Shown in pieces: positions 8,989-17,149 of a stretch of 64,000 nt of DNA. The notes under the pieces were generated by a model. It did no database searches and was not told where the DNA came from. It was given only the letters and a program-made list of their open reading frames with translations. The DNA lies in the NCBI RefSeq assembly GCF_000691505.1, contig NZ_JMIP02000017.1, forward strand, positions 358,562 to 422,561, in the 5' to 3' direction. Source of the stretch: Halostagnicola sp. A56. Lineage in GTDB: Archaea > Halobacteriota > Halobacteria > Halobacteriales > Natrialbaceae. The first letter of the stretch is position 1; each line of letters starts with the position of its first letter. The position numbers and the translations under genes are program-made.

Positions 8989-9063
8989 GCATTCGTTTGT
9001 ACCGCCGACTGTCGTTTAAGCATTCCGTTTCGACGGCGGGGTGGCCACCGATAGCACACGAAC

Positions 9064-10266
9064 CTACTCGTCGAACGGGGACTTCGTCGCCTCGGGTTCG
9101 TGACCCTCGAGGCTGATGATGTTCTCGCGGCCGACGCGGAGTTTGCTGATCGTCCCCTCGTCTTCCATCTCCGAGAGGAGCATGCTGACTTTCGATTTCG
9201 ACCAGCCGGTTTCCTCGACGATGTCGACCTGTTTCATTCGGCCGCCGTTGTCCTCGATCATCGAGACGACCCGGTCCTCGTCGGTCAAAAGCGCCGCCTC
9301 CTGAACTCCGTTCGTATCGGGTTCGGTGGCCGTCGTCGTGGCCTCCGATAGGCTCGAGTCGTCTTCGGCCGCGGATTCGCCGGAACGAGTCACATCCCGC
9401 GATCGAACAACCATCCCCGCGCCGAGCAGTGCGGCGATAATCAGGGCGAGTACTAGGAGCGGACCGGTTCCGTTCGATCCCAACCAGTCTAACGCACCGA
9501 CAGGGCCCGTCGCACTCGAGCGTTCCGTGTTCTCGAGGACGATCTGGGGCTCCCCGGGAATAAACTCCATTTTCCCGGACCAGGTGACACTGTTTGCGTC
9601 CGCGAGCGTGTCGCTGTTGTACTCGCCCTCTTCGTGGACCGACTGGAACGCGAGCGCGCCGTCGACAGAGACCGTAAAGCGCTGATCCTCGAGGAGGACC
9701 CACTCGTCGAACACGTCGCCGGCGCGGACCGTGCCGTCCCGTTCGACTTCCGCGAACCCGTTCCAGACGAACGACATCTCCACGACGCCGGTTTCGTTGC
9801 CCATGTTGTTGATGCCTTCCTGTTCGATGGAGGCCTCTCGCTCGAAGTCGGTCGCCGATGCGTCCCGCCCCGAGCGTTCGACGCCCGACTCGGTCAGGTT
9901 CTCGGCCTGGTACTGAAAGTCCTCGTAGAGTTCGGTCTCCTCCGATTCGAAGTCGTTGGCCCACTCGCGGAACGCCTTGGACTCGTTGGTCTCTGCGTTG
10001 CTCTCGTTCTCGAGGGCGCGTTCGTACTGGAACGTCCAGGTTGCGCTTCCGTTCTCGTGGATCGTTATCTCGAAGGCGACTTCGTCGAACTCCTGACTCG
10101 TTCCGGCCGGCTCGATGCCGGGTTCGATCGAGTGCTCGTCGACCGCCGGGGCGGTGTCGCTGGTCGCCGTTGGAGCGTCTGGCCCACTCGCGAACGTCGA
10201 GGCGCTACCGACGGTTCCAAGGACGAGGACGAGGACGAGAAGTCCGACCAGGAGCGACCGCGTCAT
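9064..10266 (-). CDS. Membrane-anchored sensor-like protein with C-terminal winged helix
   Basis: A 400-residue protein with an N-terminal signal sequence (LLVGLLVLVLVLGTVGSAS), an extracytoplasmic domain of roughly 240 residues, one transmembrane helix near residues 268-287 (LLVLALIIAALLGAGMVV), a charged linker, and a C-terminal winged helix at about 329-387 (LLTDEDRVVSMIEDNGG, then VEETGWSKSKVSMLLSEME). The topology places the DNA-binding domain in the cytoplasm tethered to the membrane, as in one-component sensors. Haloarchaea have many such proteins annotated as helix-turn-helix regulators; ligand and targets are unknown. Single gene transcribed towards tRNA-Glu. Confidence 0.85.
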   Translation of the reverse strand: MTRSLLVGLLVLVLVLGTVGSASTFASGPDAPTATSDTAPAVDEHSIEPGIEPAGTSQEFDEVAFEITIHENGSATWTFQYERALENESNAETNESKAFREWANDFESEETELYEDFQYQAENLTESGVERSGRDASATDFEREASIEQEGINNMGNETGVVEMSFVWNGFAEVERDGTVRAGDVFDEWVLLEDQRFTVSVDGALAFQSVHEEGEYNSDTLADANSVTWSGKMEFIPGEPQIVLENTERSSATGPVGALDWLGSNGTGPLLVLALIIAALLGAGMVVRSRDVTRSGESAAEDDSSLSEATTTATEPDTNGVQEAALLTDEDRVVSMIEDNGGRMKQVDIVEETGWSKSKVSMLLSEMEDEGTISKLRVGRENIISLEGHEPEATKSPFDE

Positions 10267-10493
10267 TCGTCTACTACTACGTGCCAGTGCTAAAAGTCCT
10301 TGTGAAGTGACTTACGGACGCTCACGCTAGTTGAACAGTATCTGACGGTCGGCCGATCGAACCTGAAATAGCGGTCACGTCGGCTCGAGTCGATCGTCAC
10401 GCCCCTCCCCTCGTCCGCCCTGCCAGGTCAGTGTACGAACGGGAGATTCACCGATGTCGACACGCACAAAGTGACCGATCCCGTAGGGCCGGT

Positions 10494-11093
10494 ATGGTCG
10501 AGAACCTCGCCGAAGACGTTCACGCGTTCACGAGCAACGTATTCCTGGTGACCGGCGATCGAACCGTGTTGGTCGACGCGGGTGCGAACTTCGACGTCGT
10601 CTCCGAGATCGAGGCTCGCGTCGACGACATAGACGCCGTCGTCCTCACACACACCCACAAAGACCACGTCGCGAACCTCGAGGCAGTAACGGACGCCTTC
10701 GACGTCGAGGCGTGGGGATTCGATACCTCGGTCGAGGGCGTCGACAACGAAATCGCAGACGAGGACACCGTCGTGCTCGGCGATCACGAGTACGTCGCGA
10801 TGCACACGCCCGGGCACAAAGACGACCACCTCTGTTTGTACGCCCGTGAACCCGGCGTTCTCTTCGCTGGCGATCTGATCTTCGAGCACGGAAGCTACGG
10901 TCGGACCGACCTCCCCGAGGGAGACCACCAGGAGCTCGTCCTGAGCATCCACGATGTCCTCGATATGATCGAGAAGGATTTGCAGGTCATGTACGCGGGA
11001 CACGGCCAGAGCGTGACGACGAACCCCTACGGCTCCGTGGACCTGTCGGCACAGCAAGCGCTCAACGACGCCGAGGACCCTCCACAGAGTTAG
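10494..11093 (+). CDS. MBL-fold metallo-hydrolase
   Basis: A 199-residue metallo-beta-lactamase-fold hydrolase. The dinuclear metal signature HTHKDHVAN is visible (HxHxDH), followed by further ligand histidines in MHTPGHKDDH, an Asp in FAGDLIFEHG, and the C-terminal His in MYAGHGQSV. This layout is that of the glyoxalase II/hydroxyacylglutathione-hydrolase-like branch. ATG 10494 is chosen because residues before it lack haloarchaeal composition and the start VENLAEDVHAFTSNVFLV matches the usual first beta strand. Substrate unknown. It converges with the P-loop ATPase gene; the two stop codons overlap by a few bases. Confidence 0.88.
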   Translation: MVENLAEDVHAFTSNVFLVTGDRTVLVDAGANFDVVSEIEARVDDIDAVVLTHTHKDHVANLEAVTDAFDVEAWGFDTSVEGVDNEIADEDTVVLGDHEYVAMHTPGHKDDHLCLYAREPGVLFAGDLIFEHGSYGRTDLPEGDHQELVLSIHDVLDMIEKDLQVMYAGHGQSVTTNPYGSVDLSAQQALNDAEDPPQS

Positions 11094-11914
11094 AGCGCCT
11101 CGAGTAACGCCGCGTACGCGGACTCGTACGCCTCGGCGACCGCGGGTGGATCAGTGCGATCCTCGCTAGCCAACGGCGGTAACGACGCGCGATCGATCGG
11201 TTCGATCGAGTCGACGACGTCTGGAACCCGCGTTTCGAGCGTCCCAGCGCCCGAACTCGAGCCGGCAACCGAACAGGCCCGACAGAATCGACCGCCGTCG
11301 TAGATCCGGACGCCTCCCGGCTCGACGACCGCGACCGCCGAGACCGTGTCCGCCGCTATGGACTCGAGCGGACGGGCGACGTCACCGTAGGATTCGACGA
11401 CGGCCAACTCGGTTGCCGCGATCTCCTCCGAGAGCGCTCGAAACGCCGGGAGATACGCCGCTTCCATCAGATCGTTCAACTCCGCGAGCGACTCGACGGT
11501 CACCGCGTCCTCGAGCGGCAGCGATTCTGCGACGAGTTCCGGGACCTCCACGGTCCCGTTGTGAACGTACAGCGGCTTGTCGCCGTCGGGGCGAGTGACC
11601 CGGTCGACGACGAATTCGCGGTCGCGACGGCCCAAAATGCCGGCCGAGTCGTCGGCTGCGGGCTGCCAGAGCCTGTGGACCGGATTGAGCGCCTCCGGAT
11701 CCCTATCGGCTCGCTCTGCGTCTGCCAACTTCGCCGCGTCCTTGCCGTAGAGTCGCCCTCGAGAGAGCGCCTCGAGACAGTCGTCGTGGTCGAACCAGTA
11801 GTCGTTCGCCGCGCGCGGTTTGTACCCGAGCGCACCGGTTCGCTCGAGCAAGCCCATCGAGAACGTGGTCTTGCCGGCGTCGACGCGGTCCCCGCCGGCG
11901 ACGAGAACGTTCAC
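11090..11914 (-). CDS. Predicted P-loop ATPase/GTPase
   Basis: A 274-residue soluble protein with a P-loop at the extreme N-terminus, GGDRVDAGKTT (Walker A), preceded by a hydrophobic beta strand NVLVA. The fold resembles SIMIBI-class ATPases such as dethiobiotin-synthetase-like proteins, in which the P-loop is also N-terminal. The C-terminal part contains a Cys pair in RFCRACSVAG. The family is widespread in haloarchaea as an uncharacterised ATPase. No partner is evident: the neighbours are the MBL hydrolase (convergent) and a small DUF5827-like gene. Confidence 0.8.
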   Translation of the reverse strand: MNVLVAGGDRVDAGKTTFSMGLLERTGALGYKPRAANDYWFDHDDCLEALSRGRLYGKDAAKLADAERADRDPEALNPVHRLWQPAADDSAGILGRRDREFVVDRVTRPDGDKPLYVHNGTVEVPELVAESLPLEDAVTVESLAELNDLMEAAYLPAFRALSEEIAATELAVVESYGDVARPLESIAADTVSAVAVVEPGGVRIYDGGRFCRACSVAGSSSGAGTLETRVPDVVDSIEPIDRASLPPLASEDRTDPPAVAEAYESAYAALLEAL

Positions 11915-12045
11915 GGCTCTTTCCTCCCCACGTACACGCGCGGCGATTCGTTTCTGGTCGAAACGAGCGCCAACACGGCGTGCGATCGTCGTATCGATCG
12001 TGTCATATCGCTACCAGTGGATCGGGCTTCGTTAATCCGGCGAGA

Positions 12046-12312
12046 TCACTCTTTCAGCCCGTAGTAGCCGGGCTCGTCCTCGTCGCGCGGTTCGGCGACC
12101 ACGAGGTCGCCGGCGTTGGTCATCACCCACGGAATCGCCCAGTCGAGCAGGATGTCCTCGGTCTCCCGGTCGATGTCCGCGTCCGGCTCGAGTCCCTGCA
12201 GAAGGCGGGCGATCTCGTAGACGGTGTACATCTGGTCCGTCTCGAGCAGTTCGGCCGGCGTGTAGAAATCACACGGGGGCAAGCTGTCGAATTCGGATTT
12301 CGGAACGGGCAT
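12046..12312 (-). CDS. Small conserved haloarchaeal protein, DUF5827-like
   Basis: An 88-residue protein beginning MPVPKSEFDSLPPCDFYTPA and containing YTVYEIARLLQGLEPDADID and ILLDWAIPWVMTNAGDLVVA. No signal peptide, membrane helix or catalytic motif. I recall this as a conserved haloarchaeal domain family (DUF5827) with no function; the family label is from memory. The local repeat of acidic and aromatic residues suggests a compact alpha/beta protein. Confidence 0.75.
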   Translation of the reverse strand: MPVPKSEFDSLPPCDFYTPAELLETDQMYTVYEIARLLQGLEPDADIDRETEDILLDWAIPWVMTNAGDLVVAEPRDEDEPGYYGLKE

Positions 12313-12449
12313 GGGAGACGGTAGGGCGGACCCGCGGGTAAACCGTCTGGTTTCGGTCGGTGGTCACGACGCGGTCGCCGACGACTCGTGGTCGATCGAG
12401 GGCTCTGATCACGAAACCGCTCTCGCGGCGAAAAATGGAACGTATCGGT

Positions 12450-13052
12450 TTACTCGAAGTGGTCGAGGCAGGTCTGGTACTCCTCGGCCGCTTTGTCCCA
12501 GTTGACGACGTCGAAGAAGCTGTCGATGAAGCTTCCGCGGTCCGGGCCGTAGTCGTAGTAGTAAGAGTGTTCCCAGACGTCGAGTGCGAGAATCGGGTGC
12601 GATCCCCAGAGTGCGCCCTGATCGTGCTTGTCGACGGCGATGTTGCGAAGCTGCTTCGAGACCGGGTCGTATACCAGCAGCGCCCAGCCGCCTGCGGCAC
12701 CCGCTGCCGCTTCGAACTCGCCTTTCCAGGCTTCGTAGGAGCCGAAGTCTTCTTCGATGCGATCGGCGAGCTCGCCCGACGGTTCGCCGCCGCCGTCGGG
12801 GGCCATGTTCTCCCAGAACAGCGTGTGGAGATAGTGGCCACAGCCGTTGTGCGTGACGTTGCTGAGTGCGCCGGGCGTCGAATCGAAGTCGCCGTTCTCG
12901 CGGTTTTCGGCGAGGGTTTCCTCGGCGCTGTTAAGGCCGTTGACATATCCCTGATGGTGGGTGTCGTGGTGCCAGGTCAGCACCTGTTCGGAGAGTGCCG
13001 GTTCTAACGCGTCGTAGTCGTATGGAAGCGGTGGAAGTTCGTGGTCAGTCAT
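12450..13052 (-). CDS. sod: Superoxide dismutase (Fe/Mn family)
   Basis: A 200-residue Fe/Mn superoxide dismutase, which dismutates superoxide to oxygen and hydrogen peroxide in the cytosol. The alpha-hairpin TWHHDTHHQGYVNGLN carries the first metal His. THNGCGHYLHTLFWENM carries the second ligand and the active-site region, and ALDVWEHSYYYDYG supplies the Asp and His ligands of the C-terminal domain. Length is normal. Haloarchaeal homologues bind Mn. The upstream 227 bp should hold the promoter; an AT-rich TTAAAGCTTAAC (minus strand, near 13,090-13,105) is a TATA candidate. Confidence 0.96.
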   Translation of the reverse strand: MTDHELPPLPYDYDALEPALSEQVLTWHHDTHHQGYVNGLNSAEETLAENRENGDFDSTPGALSNVTHNGCGHYLHTLFWENMAPDGGGEPSGELADRIEEDFGSYEAWKGEFEAAAGAAGGWALLVYDPVSKQLRNIAVDKHDQGALWGSHPILALDVWEHSYYYDYGPDRGSFIDSFFDVVNWDKAAEEYQTCLDHFE

Positions 13053-13279
13053 CGTTGGTAACCTCTACGTTGTTTCTCGGTCGCTAACCTGTTAAGCTTT
13101 AAGGAGTGAAATGATACCACGGGTCACGAATGTCGTGATCTCGGACGTACAGGCGCTCACTCCCACTTGCGTTCACCACGAACGCGCTGTTAAAACTTTC
13201 AGGGACCGTACGCATACCTCGCCAGTACGGTAGGTCGTCCACTCGAGCGTCGAGTCGTGCGTAGTCGGTCGAGCCGAGT

Positions 13280-13645
13280 TTAGTCGATGAATTCCTTGTG
13301 CCGTGCGTGCTCGAGCCACTCCTCGAGCGTCGGCTGTTGCCAGTAGCGAACGGTATCGCTTCTGGCGTCGTACTCTAAAATCCCCGCATCCTCGAGACGA
13401 GGCAGATGAACGTGCTGTAAAGAGGTCTGTATCTGTTGCTTGTGTTCTTCCCGATTCTCGGAATCTGCCTCTCGGGCGAGTATGTCGTCGACGAGCTTGT
13501 CGAACGTCGTGATGCCATCGGTTTGTTCTGTGAGATAGTACAGCGCGTATCGTCGCCTGCGGACCGAAAGCAGGTTGAACACCAGATCCAGCGACGGCGA
13601 TGTCGTCGCTCGCATCGCTGTTGATTCACGCTCTGTTTTACCCAT
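13280..13645 (-). CDS. Winged-helix regulator, DUF7344-like
   Basis: A 121-residue winged-helix protein. The first helix pair is in SLDLVFNLLSVRRRRYALYY, followed by a helix with TFDKLVDDILARE and the recognition-wing region HVHLPRLEDAGILEYDARSD. This arrangement is that of the abundant haloarchaeal ArsR-like single-domain proteins (DUF7344, name from memory). Ligand and targets are unknown. It lies at the border between core genes and the lower-G+C island that starts with the TctC-type gene. Confidence 0.8.
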   Translation of the reverse strand: MGKTERESTAMRATTSPSLDLVFNLLSVRRRRYALYYLTEQTDGITTFDKLVDDILAREADSENREEHKQQIQTSLQHVHLPRLEDAGILEYDARSDTVRYWQQPTLEEWLEHARHKEFID

Positions 13646-13850
13646 CCAGTGACCACCTACCGTACGTTACCATTCGAAACCACCACTAGCCCCTATTGCA
13701 GGAGACACATTAGATGTTACGCCCTTCGGTAATATTACACATCTGCTGTCTGAAACCTTCTTTCAAATATATTCGCCGCCAGATGCTACCTGTGAGTCCG
13801 GTACAGGCAGTATAACTTTCCACCAGTGTTGCACCTGACAGCCCGTAAAC

Positions 13851-14765
13851 TTAAATTGAGTTGTCAGCAGTTAATTTGATAGCGTTGCCCGTCTCCTCGC
13901 TCCACTCCGCCATCGAGTCACTCTGAAGAGTCTCTTTGAGGCTATCGGTTAAGGTCTGTTGTTTATTATCCGAAAGCCCCGGCGGCGCGACGATTGATCG
14001 TGAGAAACCGCCCATGAAGTCAATGGCAGAATCGTACCCGGCATCGGTGTATGTCGGCAGGTCGGGGAATACGCCGCTCCCGTCACTATGTAATGCGGTG
14101 GTCACATTAACCTGACTCTGTGCGTCTTGAGCGGCCGTCTCGGTGACGATACCGACCGGCACCTCACCGCTGGCAACTGCCTCAATGACAGGACCACTCC
14201 CGTTGTACGCAATGTAGTTCTCCCACTGAATATCGAGTCGTCCCTTCATCGTTTCGGAGAGGATATGGCTTGGGGAGCCAGTGGGTTGTCCGCCGATCGC
14301 CTCAATATCGCCACTCCCGTATGCGTCAGCAATCGTCCCAAAGTCGTCTAACCCAGCACCGGGGCTCGTTATCACCACCCAAACGGTACGCGCATAACCG
14401 CCTATGTAGCTGTAGTCCGTGACGCTGAACCCAGGCTCCTGAATGAGGAACTGGGCCACGTCAGGCGAGTTGATTGGTCCGAAGGTGTATCCGTCTGGAT
14501 CGGCACTGTAGATCTGACTTAACCCCTGCATTCCCGCTGCGCCTTCAATATTCTCGAACTGGACACCTACATCGTGGTTGTCTGCGATTTCTTGTACAAT
14601 CTTTCGCGTATAGATGTCAGTCCCGCCACCCTGTCCCCATGAAATAACGGCGTGGAACTGATCGTTGGGATACTCTCCACCACTTTCGTTGCCGCCGAGG
14701 CAGCCAGCGAGCAGTCCAGTTCCGATGCTACCTGCAGCCGTGACATATGTACGCCTACTGTACAT
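13851..14765 (-). CDS. TctC-type solute-binding lipoprotein (orphan)
   Basis: A 304-residue periplasmic-type binding protein of the Bug/TctC family, which captures carboxylates for tripartite tricarboxylate transporters. From ATG 14765 it begins MYSRRTYVTAAGSIGTGLLA, a Tat signal, and reaches the lipobox Cys in LLAGC. Downstream are the family's usual motifs: an early GGGTDIYTRKI segment, EGAAGMQGLSQIYSADPDGY, and EAVASGEVPVGI. The C-terminus is complete. No TctA or TctB membrane subunit is present in the window, so it either shares a transporter encoded elsewhere or is a remnant of one. It lies just outside the left IS relic, and its codon use is AT-richer than core genes. Confidence 0.88.
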   Translation of the reverse strand: MYSRRTYVTAAGSIGTGLLAGCLGGNESGGEYPNDQFHAVISWGQGGGTDIYTRKIVQEIADNHDVGVQFENIEGAAGMQGLSQIYSADPDGYTFGPINSPDVAQFLIQEPGFSVTDYSYIGGYARTVWVVITSPGAGLDDFGTIADAYGSGDIEAIGGQPTGSPSHILSETMKGRLDIQWENYIAYNGSGPVIEAVASGEVPVGIVTETAAQDAQSQVNVTTALHSDGSGVFPDLPTYTDAGYDSAIDFMGGFSRSIVAPPGLSDNKQQTLTDSLKETLQSDSMAEWSEETGNAIKLTADNSI

Positions 14766-14911
14766 GCAGTATGTTAGTTCGACACGCACTACTTAATACT
14801 TACCATAACGCTCTTCCATGAAAGACTATTGATATAGGCACGATCATCGACGGTGAGAATATAATCAGTACTGTGGATCGCTTTGTCCTCAAATTCCCTT
14901 TCTATCGTCCG

Positions 14912-15787
14912 TGGTGAATCACCAGACATATCTTAATTTCACTGTTTCAGAGACGGCTTGATGTTGTGAACTGCACACATCAGAACGAGTTCACGGAATT
15001 CGCCGAATCAAGATTGTGCACGCTCGGCGTCGCCGAGCGTGCGCTTGATCGTTGAGAAGGCAGTTTCACACATCGATCGTTGACGGTACCGAAGCCCATC
15101 GGTCCGCGCGTTATGCGCGTGATTGATGGGGCGGAGCTCACGATGTTTGATCAGTGGTCTTACGCCGTCTTCACGGAGTTCCCGCGTAATTTCACCCAAT
15201 CATACCCTTTGTCGCCAGCCGAGCTGTGTATCGTGATGTTTTTCGGTCGTACAGTGAACGTCCAGAATCGCTTGGCTTCCTGTATTGATGAGAGCTGTCG
15301 CTTTGAGCGTATGAACCCAGTAATCCGTCCACTGATGGTGTTTGCTGGCGTTTTCGCGTCGAAAAACGTTGCGTCTATCGCGGCGTAACCGCTCGGGTCG
15401 TGTAGTCGCTCCCGAGAGATGCAGCAACACTCGCCAGAGTGCGGCCTGGCTTCTATCAAACTACTTGACTAACGTCGAATGATCCGGGGTATCGGCCGGC
15501 TCAAGGCCAATATTCACGAGAGTATGTAGCATTTCGCTCAGTAAATCGAGTTCTTCTCGTACGATTTCTCCAAGTAAACTCGCAAACAGTGCAGCGACAC
15601 AACGGCGTAGTCGGCGAAGCCACCACCCCTTCGAGGCAGTAACTTCGCCTCGGCCACCGACAGCATTTTGAGCTAACAGGACCGCTTTCTTCGTGAAGCG
15701 TAAGACCCTCGACATAGACATCGGCGATTGCCCGCTTCAACTACCTCATTCTGACGGTTGAAGCCGACGCTGTCCAACGATTCGCAT
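14912..15787 (-). mobile_element. IS5-like insertion sequence relic, copy 1
   Basis: About 876 bp with a terminal repeat TGGTGAATCACCA at 14912-14924 and a decayed partner at 15775-15787 (CAACGATTCGCAT). It is about 75-85% similar by eye to the copy at 20310-21190, but inverted relative to it. Together the two copies frame the 15.9-20.3 kb gene block. No target-site duplication can be recognised, consistent with age. Confidence 0.75.
15008..15721 (-). pseudogene. Degenerate IS5-family transposase (copy 1)
   Basis: Fragments of one transposase are spread over all three minus-strand frames. The N-terminus (SRVLRFTKKAVLLAQNAVGG) runs from 15721, the central part contains YAAIDATFFDAKT and LDVHCTTEKHHDTQLGW, and the C-terminus ends with GVRPLIKHRE and CETAFSTIKRTLGDAERAQ. 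At least three frameshifts separate these pieces. The catalytic DDE residues would include the Asp of AAIDATF and the Glu of CETAFSTIK. The join GW-RQ-K-GYDW appears to lack a stretch of about a dozen residues relative to what I remember of the intact family. Non-functional. Confidence 0.8.
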
Positions 15788-15922
15788 AACCTTTCTATCC
15801 GACCAACCTAGAAACGAAAGACAACTCTCAATCGACAACGTGCTAGACAAGAGCAAGATAGTTTACCGATGCGTACGGTGGCGAGTTCATCAATCCGAAT
15901 GGATGGTCAGTATCTGCGTCCG

Positions 15923-15934
15923 TTATTTTTAAAA
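15923..15934 (+). promoter_or_regulatory. TATA box of the M29/NicX-like gene
   Basis: TTATTTTTAAAA is centred 28 nt upstream of ATG 15957, the spacing expected for a leaderless archaeal transcript. Confidence 0.6.
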
Positions 15935-15956
15935 CCGAGTACCCAGATTATCGAGT

Positions 15957-16946
15957 ATGACTCTCGTTGAGGAGATTGAAGGTGCGAACATTATCGCAAA
16001 CCGTATTGCAAACGTGGAACCGGGAGAACACGTTTTGATCGTCGGAGATTGGCAGTCAGGAGCAGTGACGGAACGACTCGCTGCAGCTGTCCACACACTC
16101 AACGCCGAGGCGTCAGTCGCGCTCATGGAGCCACGAGAGTACGACGGGAATGAACCGCCGGAGACGGTCGCCGCTGCAATGAGTGAGGCGGACGTGATTA
16201 TTCTCGTCCCAACTAGAGCGATCGCTCACAGCGCGGCGGCCAATCGGTCTCTTGAGGAGGGGGCCCGCGTCGTCGCGATGGGAAAACTGTCCCTTGAGGA
16301 GCTACGCGCGGACGGACTGCGGACCGACTTCGAAGAACTAGCGCCGAAAGTGAGGGAAATGGGACACCTGCTCTCGTCAGCCGAGACGGCTCGACTAACG
16401 GCAGCCAATGGGACAGACGTTACCTTCGCTCTCGGCGGGCGTGAGGGGAATGGTCTGACCTGTACCGTCGCAGAACCAGGCGATTTCACGGTCGCGTACT
16501 GCGCCGAAGCAGACATCACACCGGTCGCTGAGGGGACAAACGGACGGATCGTCTTCGACGGATCAATCCCGAACCTCGGCATTGGGATGCTTGAGGATAA
16601 TATTGTGGTTGAAATCGAAGACGGGAATGTTACCTGCATCGACGGGGGACAGGAAGCGCGGAAGGTCGAGCGGATCTGGGCTGAGTACGACGATCCAGCG
16701 GTGCGCCAGGCTGCCGAACTCGCCGTCGGAATGAATCCCAGATGTACCGAGCTAAATGGTGGGTTCCTCAATGATCACGGCGTGTTTGGGACCGTTCACG
16801 TCGGGTTCGGAACGAGTAGTAATCTCGGCGGCGAAAACCGGACACCGTTGCACTTCGACATCACCCTCCAGTCAGCCACACTCGAACTTGATGGTGAGAC
16901 AGTTTTACAAGATCGAGAATTTAAGGATCCTTCCGTCTCCTTGTAG
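15957..16946 (+). CDS. M29 aminopeptidase/NicX-like metalloenzyme
   Basis: A 329-residue protein of the fold shared by thermophilic M29 aminopeptidases and 2,5-dihydroxypyridine 5,6-dioxygenase (NicX). The C-terminal metal site is visible: His281 in GTVHVGFG and the His299-x-Asp301 pair in LHFDI, with a Gly-rich SSNLGGENR between them. The Glu of the DEK motif that bridges the two metals in true M29 peptidases appears replaced (DHGVFGTVH), which argues against an intact dinuclear aminopeptidase and leaves a NicX-like or other mononuclear role possible. The N-terminal half carries a Rossmann-like GEHVLIVGDWQSG segment. It is the first gene of the IS-bracketed block, with codon use AT-richer than core genes. 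Database transfer would probably label it leucyl aminopeptidase; I consider that doubtful. Confidence 0.7.
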   Translation: MTLVEEIEGANIIANRIANVEPGEHVLIVGDWQSGAVTERLAAAVHTLNAEASVALMEPREYDGNEPPETVAAAMSEADVIILVPTRAIAHSAAANRSLEEGARVVAMGKLSLEELRADGLRTDFEELAPKVREMGHLLSSAETARLTAANGTDVTFALGGREGNGLTCTVAEPGDFTVAYCAEADITPVAEGTNGRIVFDGSIPNLGIGMLEDNIVVEIEDGNVTCIDGGQEARKVERIWAEYDDPAVRQAAELAVGMNPRCTELNGGFLNDHGVFGTVHVGFGTSSNLGGENRTPLHFDITLQSATLELDGETVLQDREFKDPSVSL

Positions 16947-17108
16947 TACCCCTCTCTAGTCGGTTCAACTCCGTGTGTAGGTACACGCGCGATTGAGACT
17001 AATCATCATCCACGACTGAACCCTGTGAACCCTGCGCCAGTGGGTCCTCGATAGCTCTAACGCCGAGCCTGCAATTTCGATAGGCTACGCATCGAATTCA
17101 TGAAAGAG

Positions 17109-17136
17109 TATAAATAAACAGCTAACTCATAGTTAG
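17109..17136 (+). promoter_or_regulatory. TATA box and inverted repeat ahead of the dehydrogenase gene
   Basis: TATAAATA at 17109-17116 lies about 40 nt before ATG 17150. Immediately after it, CTAACT (17122-17127) and AGTTAG (17131-17136) form a perfect 6-bp inverted repeat with a 3-nt spacer. The repeat covers the expected transcription start, so a protein bound there would block initiation. A GGAG at 17139-17142 is a plausible ribosome-binding site 7 nt from the ATG. Confidence 0.5.
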
Positions 17137-17149
17137 ATGGAGTAACACA

